A stretch of DNA of 14,986 nucleotides from a bacterium (GCA_030690875.1 JAUYFP010000047.1:1-14986), one strand, 5' to 3'. Positions 1-7,200 are shown, counted from the stretch's first letter. The notes: generated by a model from the letters alone, not told the origin. Translations and numbers: made by a program.

Positions 1-17
1 AGCTTACTTATTAAAAC

Positions 18-55
18 AACCTTCGAGGTCGACTTGACCCGAAGGTTCTTTGTTT
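18..55 (+). terminator. Rho-independent terminator of an upstream gene
   Basis: The arms AACCTTCG (18-25) and CGAAGGTT (40-47) pair perfectly. Inside them GGTC (27-30) pairs with GACC (36-39), with one bulged A and a 5-nt loop, giving about 12 bp in total. A T-rich tract (CTTTGTTT) follows. It most likely ends transcription of a + strand gene lying left of the window. The preceding A-rich bases could also let it work weakly on the minus strand. Confidence 0.7.
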
Positions 56-59
56 ATAC

Positions 60-88
60 TTGCTATTTTAAAAGCAAAATACTAATAT
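60..88 (+). promoter_or_regulatory. Putative promoter of the rel gene
   Basis: TTGCTA at 60-65 and TAATAT at 83-88 are 17 bp apart, a sigma70-like arrangement just after the terminator. Transcription would begin near 95 and leave a leader of about 20 nt before the ATG at 117. No Shine-Dalgarno is visible in that leader. The match to consensus is moderate. Confidence 0.45.
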
Positions 89-116
89 TAATAACACTAA
101 GCTTAATGAAGCTCAA

Positions 117-1553
117 ATGAAGACTTTTGAAGACCTAAAAAACATACTAGTAGCAAATTATAGCGAAAAAGACATCAACTTGGTGATCAAGGCTTTTCAT
201 TTTGCTTCCGAAGCGCATCGCGGACAAAAAAGAAGGACTGGCGAAGATTATATTTACCACGCTATTACCACAGCTTACAATTTAGCCAAAATGAAAATGG
301 ACATTGCCTCCATTACCGCCGGCTTGCTTCATGATGTACCAGAAGACACTGATTTTTCCTATGATGATGTCAAAAATAATTTTGGCGCTGAAGTAGCCTA
401 TTTGGTCAAAGGCGTCACTAAGTTGGGAACACTAAAATACCGCGGATTGGAAAGATACGCTGAAAATCTGAGAAAAATGTTTTTGGCTATGAGCCAAGAT
501 TTGAGAATTATCATCATTAAATTAGCCGACCGTCTCCACAACATGGAGACACTGGAAGGCGTCAGGCCGGAAAAAAGACTGCGCATCGCCCAAGAGACTT
601 TGGAAATTTATGCTCCTTTAGCCAACCGCTTAGGAATGTTTAGAATAAAAAATCTACTGGAAGATCTGGCTTTCCCTTATGTTTACCCCGATGAATACGC
701 CTGGACAATGGCTCAAGTAAAAGACCGCCTAAAAGAAGAAGAAAAATATATAGACAAAATCAAAAAATTCACCCAAAAGGAAATGGTCAAAAGTAAGATT
801 GACTACGTCCAAATAAAAGGCCGAGTAAAAAATTTGTACAGTCTTTACCAAAAATTACTGAGAAAAGGCAAAGACCTAAACAAAATATATGATTTAATAG
901 CTCTGAGAATAATACTAAGAGATATTGCTGACTGTTATAGCGTTCTGGGGATAATTCATAAAAAATGGACGCCACTGAAAGGTCGCGTCAAGGATTATAT
1001 TGCCCAGCCCAAGCCAAACGGCTACCAGTCTATACACACTTCGGTTTTTACTGATTTTGGTAAAGTAGCGGAAATCCAAATCCGCACCCGAGAAATGGAC
1101 GAAGCGGCCGAATATGGTATTGCCGCTCACAGCAAATACAAAGAAGTCGGTTTGATGGGCAAGAAAAAAAATCCGCCAAAATGGCTCCGCGATTTGATAG
1201 ACATGCAAAAAACAATTACTGATAACGCCGAGTTTATCAAACATATAAAAAACGACCTTTTCTTAAACCAAATATTTGTTTTTACTCCTAAGGGTGATGT
1301 TATTGAACTGCCGGAAAACGCCACACCACTAGATTTTGCCTATTATATCCACACAGACATCGGTAATCAATGCGTCGGCGCCAAAGTAAATGACCAAATA
1401 GTTTCTCTGGACACCAGATTAAAATCCGGCGATGTTATTGAAATCATGAAAGACAAAAAAAGAAAAAGGCCAAACCCCGATTGGCTGAAATTAGTTATTA
1501 CCAATTTAGCAAAAAATAAAATTAAATCCCAATTAAAAAATGACTCCCAATAA
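117..1553 (+). CDS. rel: RelA/SpoT-family (p)ppGpp synthetase/hydrolase, short form
   Basis: Cytoplasmic enzyme of the stringent response that makes and degrades (p)ppGpp. The hydrolase domain (about 20-180) has H48, the H72-D73 pair in LLHDVPEDT, and D138 in KLADRLHN. The synthetase domain (about 225-345) has GRVKNLYSLYQK, D259 in IYDLIALR, RVKD at 290-293 and E319 in EIQIRT. RVKD is the charge pattern typical of bifunctional Rel/SpoT enzymes, whereas RelA carries an acidic version. A TGS domain spans about 386-447. The protein then ends at 478 residues, while usual long Rel proteins have 700 or more, so the C-terminal helical, zinc-finger and ACT regulatory parts are absent. Both catalytic sites look intact. 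The ATG start has no Shine-Dalgarno. The 3' end converges on parB. Confidence 0.95.
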   Translation: MKTFEDLKNILVANYSEKDINLVIKAFHFASEAHRGQKRRTGEDYIYHAITTAYNLAKMKMDIASITAGLLHDVPEDTDFSYDDVKNNFGAEVAYLVKGVTKLGTLKYRGLERYAENLRKMFLAMSQDLRIIIIKLADRLHNMETLEGVRPEKRLRIAQETLEIYAPLANRLGMFRIKNLLEDLAFPYVYPDEYAWTMAQVKDRLKEEEKYIDKIKKFTQKEMVKSKIDYVQIKGRVKNLYSLYQKLLRKGKDLNKIYDLIALRIILRDIADCYSVLGIIHKKWTPLKGRVKDYIAQPKPNGYQSIHTSVFTDFGKVAEIQIRTREMDEAAEYGIAAHSKYKEVGLMGKKKNPPKWLRDLIDMQKTITDNAEFIKHIKNDLFLNQIFVFTPKGDVIELPENATPLDFAYYIHTDIGNQCVGAKVNDQIVSLDTRLKSGDVIEIMKDKKRKRPNPDWLKLVITNLAKNKIKSQLKNDSQ

Positions 1554-1576
1554 GGAGCCATTTTTTATTTATTTTT
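1541..1576. terminator. Bidirectional terminator between rel and parB
   Basis: TGACTCC (1541-1547) pairs with GGAGCCA (1554-1560) with one mismatch. T-runs follow on the + strand (1561-1576), and an A-run precedes the stem (1531-1540) that serves as the T-run on the minus strand. The 6-nt loop CAATAA contains the rel stop codon. The + strand T-tract runs into the last codons of parB. One hairpin therefore serves two convergent genes. Confidence 0.75.
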
Positions 1577-2426
1577 CCAGTTTATCTAAAATATTTTTTA
1601 ATTCGGCGTGGGAATAAAAATTAATTTTTATAACTCCCCGTTCGCCTCTTTTATCAATCGTCACCTTAGCCCCCATATTTTTGGTCAATTTATCTTCCCA
1701 AGAAGCCAGCACCGGATCGCGCGGTTTTTCTTTATTGTGCTTGTCTGATATTTTTTTATTCATCAGCTCTAATTCCTGCACCGTAATATCATTTTTTAAA
1801 ATGTGCTTGAAAATTTTTATTTGTTCATCTTTACCTTGGCGACTTAAAATAAGCTTGGCATGAGAAAAGGTGATTTTCTCCTGAGCCAGAGCTTCTCTGA
1901 CAATAATCGGCAATTTTAAAATTCGCAAAAAATTAGAAACTGCGGACGGGCTTTTACCGACTTGCTGAGCCACTTCTTCATAAGTCAAACCAAATTCTTC
2001 CATTAAACGCTTGTAGCTATTGGCCGTTTCCAGCGGATTTAAATCGCGTCGCTGGATATTTTCCACCACCGAAAGCTCTAATTTGTCCCGATCAGTCGCT
2101 TCTCTGACTATAACCGGCACTTGGGCCAGACCCAAAATCTCCGCCGCCTTAAAACGCCTTTCGCCAGCTATCAGCTGATAATTTTCGCCTTCGCGAGAAA
2201 CTACCAAGGGCTGTAATATACCATGCTGTTTAATAGACTGAGCCAACTCATCAAGTTTGTCTCGGTCAAAATGAGTTCTAGGTTGCCAGGGATTTTTTAG
2301 AATTTTTTCTATATCAACATACTCTATTTTTTTTCTATCCAAATCTTTAAGCTCATCATCACTAATGTCAAAATTTTTTCTGCCTTTATTTGGTATCAAA
2401 GACCCTAGTCCTTTTCCTAAAGCCAT
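1569..2426 (-). CDS. parB: ParB/Spo0J-family chromosome partition protein
   Basis: CTP-dependent DNA clamp that loads at parS sites and is moved by ParA to segregate the origin region. At 285 residues it has the usual length. The N-terminus MALGKGLGSLIP is typical of chromosomal ParB and is the region that stimulates ParA. NPWQPR (45-50), GERRFKAA (88-95, CTP-binding box) and ENIQRRDLN (122-130) are all present. A helix-turn-helix follows at about 147-168 (LTYEEVAQQVGKSPSAVSNF). The C-terminal dimerisation segment is present. It lies 22 bp downstream of parA on the same strand, in a standard parAB operon. The start codon is ATG with no Shine-Dalgarno. No canonical parS 16-mer is visible in this window. 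Confidence 0.95.
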   Translation of the reverse strand: MALGKGLGSLIPNKGRKNFDISDDELKDLDRKKIEYVDIEKILKNPWQPRTHFDRDKLDELAQSIKQHGILQPLVVSREGENYQLIAGERRFKAAEILGLAQVPVIVREATDRDKLELSVVENIQRRDLNPLETANSYKRLMEEFGLTYEEVAQQVGKSPSAVSNFLRILKLPIIVREALAQEKITFSHAKLILSRQGKDEQIKIFKHILKNDITVQELELMNKKISDKHNKEKPRDPVLASWEDKLTKNMGAKVTIDKRGERGVIKINFYSHAELKNILDKLEK

Positions 2427-2448
2427 AAATTTTATACTGCTTATTTTT

Positions 2449-3228
2449 TTATTTATTTTTGGTAACTAATTGGCTGACTAATATCTCCTGAGCCAATCGT
2501 TTGTAAGCGTTAGCGCCGACTGATTGAGGATCATAATCTTTGATGGGTAATCCATGTGATGGCGCTTCAGCTACCCGAACATTTCTTGGTATAACGCTTC
2601 TAAATATTTTTTCCGGAAAAAATTTGTAAAGCTCATTGAAGACATCGTTGGACAATTTATTTCTGGAATCATACATAGTCATTACTGCTCCCAATATTTT
2701 TAATTCTGGTTTCAAATGTTCTTTTATTAAGCCAATAGTATTTAAAAGCTGAGACAATCCTTCTAGAGCATAATATTCGCACTGCACCGGAATCAAAACT
2801 TCATCAGCCGCCACCAAACCATTGATGGTCAATAGCCCCAAAGAGGGCGGGTTATCTATCAATATATAATCATACAAATCATTAACCTCAACTAAATTTT
2901 GCGCCAATTTGAATTCCCGATTTTCTTTTTCCACTAAATCAACCGTGGCGCCAGCTAAATCCGGAGTAGCTGGCAAAATATGAAAATTGGGCTTAAAGGA
3001 GCGAATAGCTTCGTGTATTTTGGTGTTTTCGTCAATCAGCACTTCATAAACTCCCTTGCTGATATTTTTGTAATCCACTCCCAGTCCGGAAGAGGCATTA
3101 CCCTGAGGATCAAAGTCAACTACCAAAACTCGCTGGCCAAAATCAGACAACCACGCCGCCAAATTAATAGTGGTCGTGGTTTTGCCGACGCCTCCTTTTT
3201 GATTGACTATCGCAATAATTCTGGCCAT
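2449..3228 (-). CDS. parA: ParA/Soj-family partition ATPase
   Basis: Deviant Walker ATPase that binds DNA nonspecifically in its ATP dimer form and positions ParB-parS complexes. Residues 10-20 carry the deviant Walker A box QKGGVGKTTTT, with signature lysine K11 and catalytic K16. The A' motif VVDFDPQGNASSG is near 36-48, and the Walker B-like strand YILIDNPPSLGLLT is near 120-133. The length of 259 residues fits chromosomal Soj/ParA. The gene has its own extended -10 promoter just upstream and is followed at 22 bp by parB, which supports a chromosomal rather than a plasmid origin. ATG start, no obvious ribosome binding site. Confidence 0.95.
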   Translation of the reverse strand: MARIIAIVNQKGGVGKTTTTINLAAWLSDFGQRVLVVDFDPQGNASSGLGVDYKNISKGVYEVLIDENTKIHEAIRSFKPNFHILPATPDLAGATVDLVEKENREFKLAQNLVEVNDLYDYILIDNPPSLGLLTINGLVAADEVLIPVQCEYYALEGLSQLLNTIGLIKEHLKPELKILGAVMTMYDSRNKLSNDVFNELYKFFPEKIFRSVIPRNVRVAEAPSHGLPIKDYDPQSVGANAYKRLAQEILVSQLVTKNK

Positions 3229-3254
3229 GTCTTAAAATCTGATAAACTTAGTTC

Positions 3255-3263
3255 ATTATAACA
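3255..3263 (-). promoter_or_regulatory. Extended -10 promoter of parAB
   Basis: On the minus strand the sequence reads TGTTATAAT: a perfect TATAAT box (3255-3260) preceded by the TGn extension. No good -35 is seen 17 bp upstream, as is common for extended -10 promoters. Initiation near 3248 gives a leader of about 20 nt before the parA ATG at 3228. Confidence 0.6.
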
Positions 3264-3285
3264 CAAATCAAGATTTTCTTCCTGC

Positions 3286-3516
3286 TTATTTTTTGGTGTA
3301 AAAAAAACTGCCAGTAATCCAGCCCAAAAAATAACCCAAAATTCCGCCACCAATAATATATTTTATTGGATAATCACCAACTTGAAAATAACAAAAAACA
3401 AAAACCGCAATTAGACCAAGCGCCGCACCTTTTAAGCGATAAGATAAGGTCCACATCGAACGATTCTTGTCATAAATTTCTGGTTTTGGTGGTAATTTTG
3501 TTTTGTTTGGATACAT
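3286..3516 (-). CDS. Small two-helix membrane protein, unknown function
   Basis: I do not recognise this family. The 76-residue product has a soluble, proline- and lysine-rich N-terminus (about 1-25) and two hydrophobic segments: about 29-46 (GAALGLIAVFVFCYF) and about 52-72, the latter glycine-rich (IIGGGILGYFLGWITGSFF). It ends in TKK. A short hairpin membrane topology follows from this. It starts 7 bp after the stop codon of the M23 peptidase gene and is surely cotranscribed with it, just ahead of parAB. The reading frame is intact and the position conserved-looking, so it is likely a real gene. A role in the envelope or in anchoring a partner is only a guess. Confidence 0.7.
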   Translation of the reverse strand: MYPNKTKLPPKPEIYDKNRSMWTLSYRLKGAALGLIAVFVFCYFQVGDYPIKYIIGGGILGYFLGWITGSFFYTKK

Positions 3517-3523
3517 AATATTT

Positions 3524-4738
3524 TTAATTTAGTTGTTCTTGCCACTGAATTATACTATTTTTAAATTCTTCCATTTTTTCGGCTGAGACTGCTTTGTCAG
3601 AGGGTATTTCAATGGTCATGGGATTTACCTTAGTGCCATTTTTGACCATTTCAAAATGAAGATGCGGGCCAGTGGAAAAGCCAGTGGATCCGACTGTGCC
3701 AATGATGTCACCTTGGCTGACGCTTTGGCCGGATTTAACATAAATCTTGCTCATATGAGCGTAATTACTGCTAAAAACGCTATTGTGCCTAATACTGACC
3801 AAATTACCATAACCTGCCTTACTCCAGCCAGCAAAGCTAACCGTGCCGTCACCAACGGCCTTGATAGGCGTGCCTAGAGCGGCCGCATAATCTATGGCCC
3901 GATGGCCAGTAGAAACATTAAAGGCCTCCACATAGCGCAAGCCAGTGGTAAAACCTGAACTAATATACTTAAATGACACTGGATTTTTTAAAAATATTTT
4001 TTGCACTGACTCGCCACTGGGGTGATAATAGCCCTCAATTATTTTGCCATTTCCATCAACGGCTTCATAAAAATAATAGCCCTCAATTATTTTGCCGTCA
4101 TTGATAAACTTAGCGGCAATAATTTTACCCGGCATAATATATTTTCCGTCACGGTATCTTTCTTCATAAATAAATTTGTAAGTATCGCCAACTCTAATAC
4201 CCATGCCAAAATCCACTGTCCAAGCAAAAACGTCGGCCAATTCTATTATTGCCCGAATATCAATATTTTGATCAAGCGCTGATTGATAAAGAGAGCTGTC
4301 AATAGTACCCTCAACTGTTTTTATTTTTATTTCATAATCAATAACTTTTCTCTCGGCTGTTAAAACGCCCTCTAAATTTTTACTAACATAGAGCTCCTCT
4401 TCCGAATCAATTGGATAAATCAATTCTTTAAACTGGTCAGTATCTTTGTCAAAAATAAATTTTATTTCTTTACCCGCTCTGACTGATGATAAATCATAAA
4501 TATCTTTGGCTGAAGCCAAAATATCGTTCATCAGAGCATAGTCAACACCTGCCTGCTCACAGATTATAGAAAAGGTCATGCCTGACTCAATAGTAATGGC
4601 CATTTCCCTGTCTAATTCTTCGGCCACTACTTCCTGAACCACCTTGGCCTGATTACTGGCGTTTTTATTAAAGAAAAAAAGGCCGGCTAACATCAAAATC
4701 CCTAAAATTAGTATAGCTAAAAATATATTTTTTGGCAT
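3524..4738 (-). CDS. Membrane-anchored M23 (LytM-type) peptidoglycan endopeptidase
   Basis: Zinc endopeptidase of the MepM/LytM type that would cut peptide cross-links in the wall. With the ATG at 4738 it has 404 residues. An N-terminal membrane anchor (about 5-23) is followed by a MepM-like non-catalytic region (about 45-250) with an OapA/LysM-like start. The catalytic domain lies at about 265-375. Zinc ligands are H279 and D283 (GHRAID) and H361 (HLHFE), with H328 in NYAHMS as the second active-site His. All M23 residues are present, so it should be active, unlike EnvC-type activators. An in-frame TTG lies 27 bp upstream at 4765, but it falls inside the promoter spacer, so the ATG is chosen. 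It leads the operon containing the 76-residue membrane protein. Confidence 0.92.
   Translation of the reverse strand: MPKNIFLAILILGILMLAGLFFFNKNASNQAKVVQEVVAEELDREMAITIESGMTFSIICEQAGVDYALMNDILASAKDIYDLSSVRAGKEIKFIFDKDTDQFKELIYPIDSEEELYVSKNLEGVLTAERKVIDYEIKIKTVEGTIDSSLYQSALDQNIDIRAIIELADVFAWTVDFGMGIRVGDTYKFIYEERYRDGKYIMPGKIIAAKFINDGKIIEGYYFYEAVDGNGKIIEGYYHPSGESVQKIFLKNPVSFKYISSGFTTGLRYVEAFNVSTGHRAIDYAAALGTPIKAVGDGTVSFAGWSKAGYGNLVSIRHNSVFSSNYAHMSKIYVKSGQSVSQGDIIGTVGSTGFSTGPHLHFEMVKNGTKVNPMTIEIPSDKAVSAEKMEEFKNSIIQWQEQLN
4025..4096. repeat. 24-bp exact direct repeat inside the M23 gene
   Basis: The 24 bases at 4025-4048 recur exactly at 4073-4096, 48 bp (16 codons) apart and in frame. They encode two copies of GKIIEGYY, separated by a short linker. 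MepM-type proteins normally have two related tyrosine-rich strands here, so the peptide repetition may be old. The exact DNA identity suggests recent conversion or duplication. Confidence 0.85.
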
Positions 4739-4744
4739 TACTAT

Positions 4745-4773
4745 ATTGTAGATAAAATAAGCCAATTAGGCAA
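4745..4773 (-). promoter_or_regulatory. Promoter of the M23 peptidase gene, predicted leaderless
   Basis: On the minus strand TTGCCT (4768-4773) and TACAAT (4745-4750) are exactly 17 bp apart. Initiation 6-7 nt after the -10 box falls on the A of the ATG at 4738, so the mRNA would have no leader. This also excludes the upstream TTG at 4765 as start codon. Confidence 0.65.
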
Positions 4774-4787
4774 CTAGGCCTTTATTT

Positions 4788-4796
4788 TGCTATAAT
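4788..4796 (+). promoter_or_regulatory. Extended -10 promoter of the DUF4015 gene, predicted leaderless
   Basis: TGCTATAAT is a perfect extended -10 element. The six bases 4797-4802 separate it from the ATG at 4803, so transcription should start at or next to the start codon. It is divergent from, and about 40 bp away from, the M23 promoter. Confidence 0.65.
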
Positions 4797-4802
4797 ATTA
4801 CT

Positions 4803-5921
4803 ATGAATTACAATCATCCGGCAATTCAAAATTTGACGCTAATAGCGGTCTTTATTATTGCTTTTTTCTACCTAAATTCTCCATTTGAAGAACAAAAAAA
4901 TGATAGTTTGGCAAGGGAAAATAAAATAGTTGCGGAACAAAAAATAATAAAGCCAAAAATTGTCCGAGGAATATATTTAACTGCTAATTCCGCTGGCTCT
5001 GATAATTTTAGAAAAGAAATAATCGCCAGTTTAAAAGACTCTAAAATAAATTCCGTAGTCATTGATATCAAGGATTATTCGGGCTATATATTATACCAGA
5101 GCGAACTCAAAGAGCTAAAAGATATAGACGCCGTTAAAGCCACAATGCCTGACTTAAAAAAAATAATTACTGAATTTCACGCAATAGGTATTTACGTTAT
5201 TGCTCGACAAACTGTTTTTCAAGATCCAGTCTTGGCTCTTGCCAAACCAGAGCTGGCAGTGAGCACAAAAAATGGCAATATTTGGTATGACAACAAAGGA
5301 CTAGCTTGGGTCAACCCAAGCAAACAAGAAGTTTGGAATTATAATTTAGCGATTGCCAAAGAAGCAGTAAATTTTGGTTTTGATGAAATAAATTTTGATT
5401 ACATGCGCTACCCGAGCGATGGTAATATGAGCAATATTTATTACGACTTGCCTGAAGGCAAAAACAAATCCCAAGTGCTAGCTGATTTTTTTAAATTTTT
5501 GTCCGACAATTTAAGTGGCCAAGCTAAAATATCAATTGACACTTTTGGTTTGGTGCTTGATCACACTGGTGATGATTATGATTTAGGCATTGGCCAAATA
5601 CTTAACTCGGTTGTCGATCATTTTGATTATGTTTGCCCGATGATGTATCCCTCACATTATCCGCTCACTTACTTGGGCTATGAAAATTCCGCTGAACACC
5701 CTGGTGAAGTCATTGCTTATGGTCTAAAAATTAGCCATGAGGCAATGCTTAACAAAAGAGCCAAGTTGCGACCTTGGCTTCAAGCTTTTAATCTGCGAGC
5801 GATTTATGATCAGAATATGATAGAAGCCCAAGAGCAGGCCGTAGAAAACGCCACTTCCACTGACGGCTGGATTTTGTGGAATGCCCGAAATTATTATCCG
5901 GCCTATATATTTAAAAAATAA
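4803..5921 (+). CDS. Membrane-anchored putative glycoside hydrolase (DUF4015 type)
   Basis: Predicted TIM-barrel hydrolase of the DUF4015 group, thought to act on cell-surface polysaccharide; the true substrate is unknown. It has 372 residues. An uncleaved signal anchor (about 9-24) and a charged linker precede the barrel from about 52 on. Barrel strands with acidic ends are visible: VVIDIKDYSG (85-94), the IYVIARQTVFQDP strand (about 130-142), and FDEINFDYMRYP (193-204) with E195 and D199 as catalytic-type acids. VCPMMYPSHYP and the strand ending in WILWNARNYY close the barrel. It faces the extracellular side, like the divergent M23 peptidase, with which it shares a promoter region; joint wall remodelling is inferred. 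The ATG is favoured by the -10 box six bases upstream. Confidence 0.85.
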   Translation: MNYNHPAIQNLTLIAVFIIAFFYLNSPFEEQKNDSLARENKIVAEQKIIKPKIVRGIYLTANSAGSDNFRKEIIASLKDSKINSVVIDIKDYSGYILYQSELKELKDIDAVKATMPDLKKIITEFHAIGIYVIARQTVFQDPVLALAKPELAVSTKNGNIWYDNKGLAWVNPSKQEVWNYNLAIAKEAVNFGFDEINFDYMRYPSDGNMSNIYYDLPEGKNKSQVLADFFKFLSDNLSGQAKISIDTFGLVLDHTGDDYDLGIGQILNSVVDHFDYVCPMMYPSHYPLTYLGYENSAEHPGEVIAYGLKISHEAMLNKRAKLRPWLQAFNLRAIYDQNMIEAQEQAVENATSTDGWILWNARNYYPAYIFKK

Positions 5922-5925
5922 ATAA

Positions 5926-5989
5926 GGCCGTCTTGAGTGACCTGTGGTGAGCGTAGCCGAAGAAAGTCGAAGGACGGATTATATTTTTT
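5926..5989. repeat. REP-like palindromic intergenic element, probable terminator
   Basis: CCGTC (5928-5932) pairs with GACGG (5973-5977) around a GC-rich interior containing GAGCGTAGCCGAAG and GTCGAAGG, unlike the AT-rich surroundings. A T-run (5984-5989) follows on the + strand. Composition and structure resemble dispersed REP-type elements. It fills the gap between the convergent DUF4015 and exonuclease III genes and likely ends the former's transcript. Confidence 0.5.
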
Positions 5990-6752
5990 AGACTTCCACT
6001 TCAATGCCTACTGGACAATGATCCGAGCCCATGACCTTACCCAAAATATAAGCTTGGGATATTTTTTTTGTTAATTTTTTGGAAACACAAAAATAATCTA
6101 TACGCCAGCCGACATTTCTAATCCGGGCGCCAGCGCGCCAACTCCACCAAGAATACTGGACTTTTTCCGGGTGCAAATGCCTGAAAGTATCTATAAATCC
6201 GCTAGCTAAAAATTTATTCAGCCAATTTCTTTCTTCTTTGCTAAAGCCGGCATTGCCGATATTCTCCTTGGGACGCGCCAAATCAATTTCCTGATGCGCT
6301 ACATTGTAATCACCGCAAATTATGAGCGGTTTAGTAATTTCTAATTTTTTAAAATAGCTTAACAAGCGGTCATTGAATTTTATTTTGAAATCAAGGCGAC
6401 GCAAATCATCTCCAGCATTGGGAAAATAAACATTAGCCAAATAATACTTACCGATGTCTATTACCTGCGCCCGACCTTCGTCATCCCAATCAGCTCTGGG
6501 CAAATATTTGACTTTTAGGCCATCACGAACCAAAATAGCTGTGCCACTATAACCTGGGCGCTTAGCGCTATTGTAAAATTCCTGATAACCAGCAAAATCA
6601 AAATCAATTTGTGCTCGGGCACTGTCGGAAATTTTTATTTCCTGCAAGCAAATAATATCAGGCCCTTGTTTTTTTAAAAAATTAGCAAAGCCCTTTTTAA
6701 CTACCGCCCGAATGCCGTTGACATTAAAAGATAATATATTTAATTTAGGCAT
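5988..6752 (-). CDS. xth: Exodeoxyribonuclease III (AP endonuclease)
   Basis: Mg2+-dependent 3'-5' exonuclease and abasic-site endonuclease of base excision repair. The 254-residue protein is full length for the ExoIII/APE1 family and has every active-site element: N10/N12 in FNVNGIR, metal ligand E38 in CLQEIK, Y109 in VYFPNAG, D148 and N150 in CGDYNVAH, the substrate loop GWRIDYF with D219, and D244-H245 in GSDHCPV. It lies 11 bp downstream of the acylphosphatase gene on the same strand and is probably cotranscribed with it. ATG start without a Shine-Dalgarno. The last codon borders the REP-like element. Confidence 0.96.
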   Translation of the reverse strand: MPKLNILSFNVNGIRAVVKKGFANFLKKQGPDIICLQEIKISDSARAQIDFDFAGYQEFYNSAKRPGYSGTAILVRDGLKVKYLPRADWDDEGRAQVIDIGKYYLANVYFPNAGDDLRRLDFKIKFNDRLLSYFKKLEITKPLIICGDYNVAHQEIDLARPKENIGNAGFSKEERNWLNKFLASGFIDTFRHLHPEKVQYSWWSWRAGARIRNVGWRIDYFCVSKKLTKKISQAYILGKVMGSDHCPVGIEVEV

Positions 6753-6763
6753 AATAAAAAAGA

Positions 6764-7033
6764 TTAGTATTCAATCCTAAAATTAGAAAAATTTTTAAAA
6801 TCGTCTTTGTTTATTTCCAAGCTCGAAATCTCACTATGATTTGGCCCTTTTTTACACCACTGAACAAATTTTTCTAGCGCTTTTTCCTCGCCTTCCACTT
6901 CTAGATAAACTGAGCCGTCATATTCATTTTTGGCAAAACCATAAAGACCCAGCTCTTCGGCTTTTTGCTGAGCATGGTAGCGGAAGCCAACGGCCTGCAC
7001 TTTACCAAAAACTTGGATATTTAGATGTTTCAC
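6764..7033 (-). CDS. acyP: Acylphosphatase
   Basis: Small cytosolic enzyme that hydrolyses acyl phosphates such as acetyl phosphate. The 89 residues match the single-domain family length. The phosphate-binding loop is GKVQAVGFR with catalytic R18; the usual second glycine of VQGVGFR is alanine here. The catalytic asparagine is N36 in GFAKNEYDGSVYLEVEGE. The start codon is GTG, chosen because it gives the standard spacing of about 10 residues to the loop and there is no ATG near. That GTG overlaps the end of a 15-bp sequence repeated in inverted orientation 80 bp away. GGGGTGA around the start is complementary to the anti-Shine-Dalgarno, perhaps by chance. First gene of an acyP-xth operon. Confidence 0.92.
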   Translation of the reverse strand: MKHLNIQVFGKVQAVGFRYHAQQKAEELGLYGFAKNEYDGSVYLEVEGEEKALEKFVQWCKKGPNHSEISSLEINKDDFKNFSNFRIEY

Positions 7034-7046
7034 CCCGTTAGAAATT
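7032..7046 (-). repeat. Repeat copy 1 overlapping the acyP start codon
   Basis: On the minus strand this is AATTTCTAACGGGGT, identical to the + strand of 7126-7140. The two copies form a perfect 15-bp inverted repeat spaced by about 80 bp. The final GT plus the next G supply the GTG start codon of the acylphosphatase. Confidence 0.8.
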
Positions 7047-7072
7047 AATTTTTTTAATTAAATAATAAATTG

Positions 7073-7078
7073 ATTATA
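7073..7078 (-). promoter_or_regulatory. Possible -10 box of acyP-xth
   Basis: A perfect TATAAT on the minus strand lies about 40 bp before the GTG start. No convincing -35 or TGn extension accompanies it, and the surroundings are very AT-rich, so chance occurrence is possible. Confidence 0.3.
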
Positions 7079-7125
7079 GCTAAACTAATATATTTTTATT
7101 TTATTATTAAAGATAGAGCCCTGTG

Positions 7126-7157
7126 AATTTCTAACGGGGTAAACCTCATTAGAAATT
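7126..7157. repeat. Palindromic hairpin element
   Basis: AATTTCTAA (7126-7134) pairs perfectly with TTAGAAATT (7149-7157). Inside, GGGGT pairs with ACCTC with one wobble around a two-base loop, leaving only one mismatch in the whole stem. No gene precedes it on either strand in terminator position and no T-run follows. It looks like a dispersed palindromic repeat. The rest of the 7034-7200 gap is plain AT-rich sequence in which I see nothing else. Confidence 0.65.
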
Positions 7158-7200
7158 AACAATTACTCAGGCCAACAAATATATATTAACATAATTTTTA

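Noticed and set aside
4739..4765. TTG start nine codons upstream for the M23 peptidase
   Set aside because: The codon lies between the -35 and -10 boxes of the best promoter, so it would not be transcribed; the ATG at 4738 precedes a normal signal anchor.
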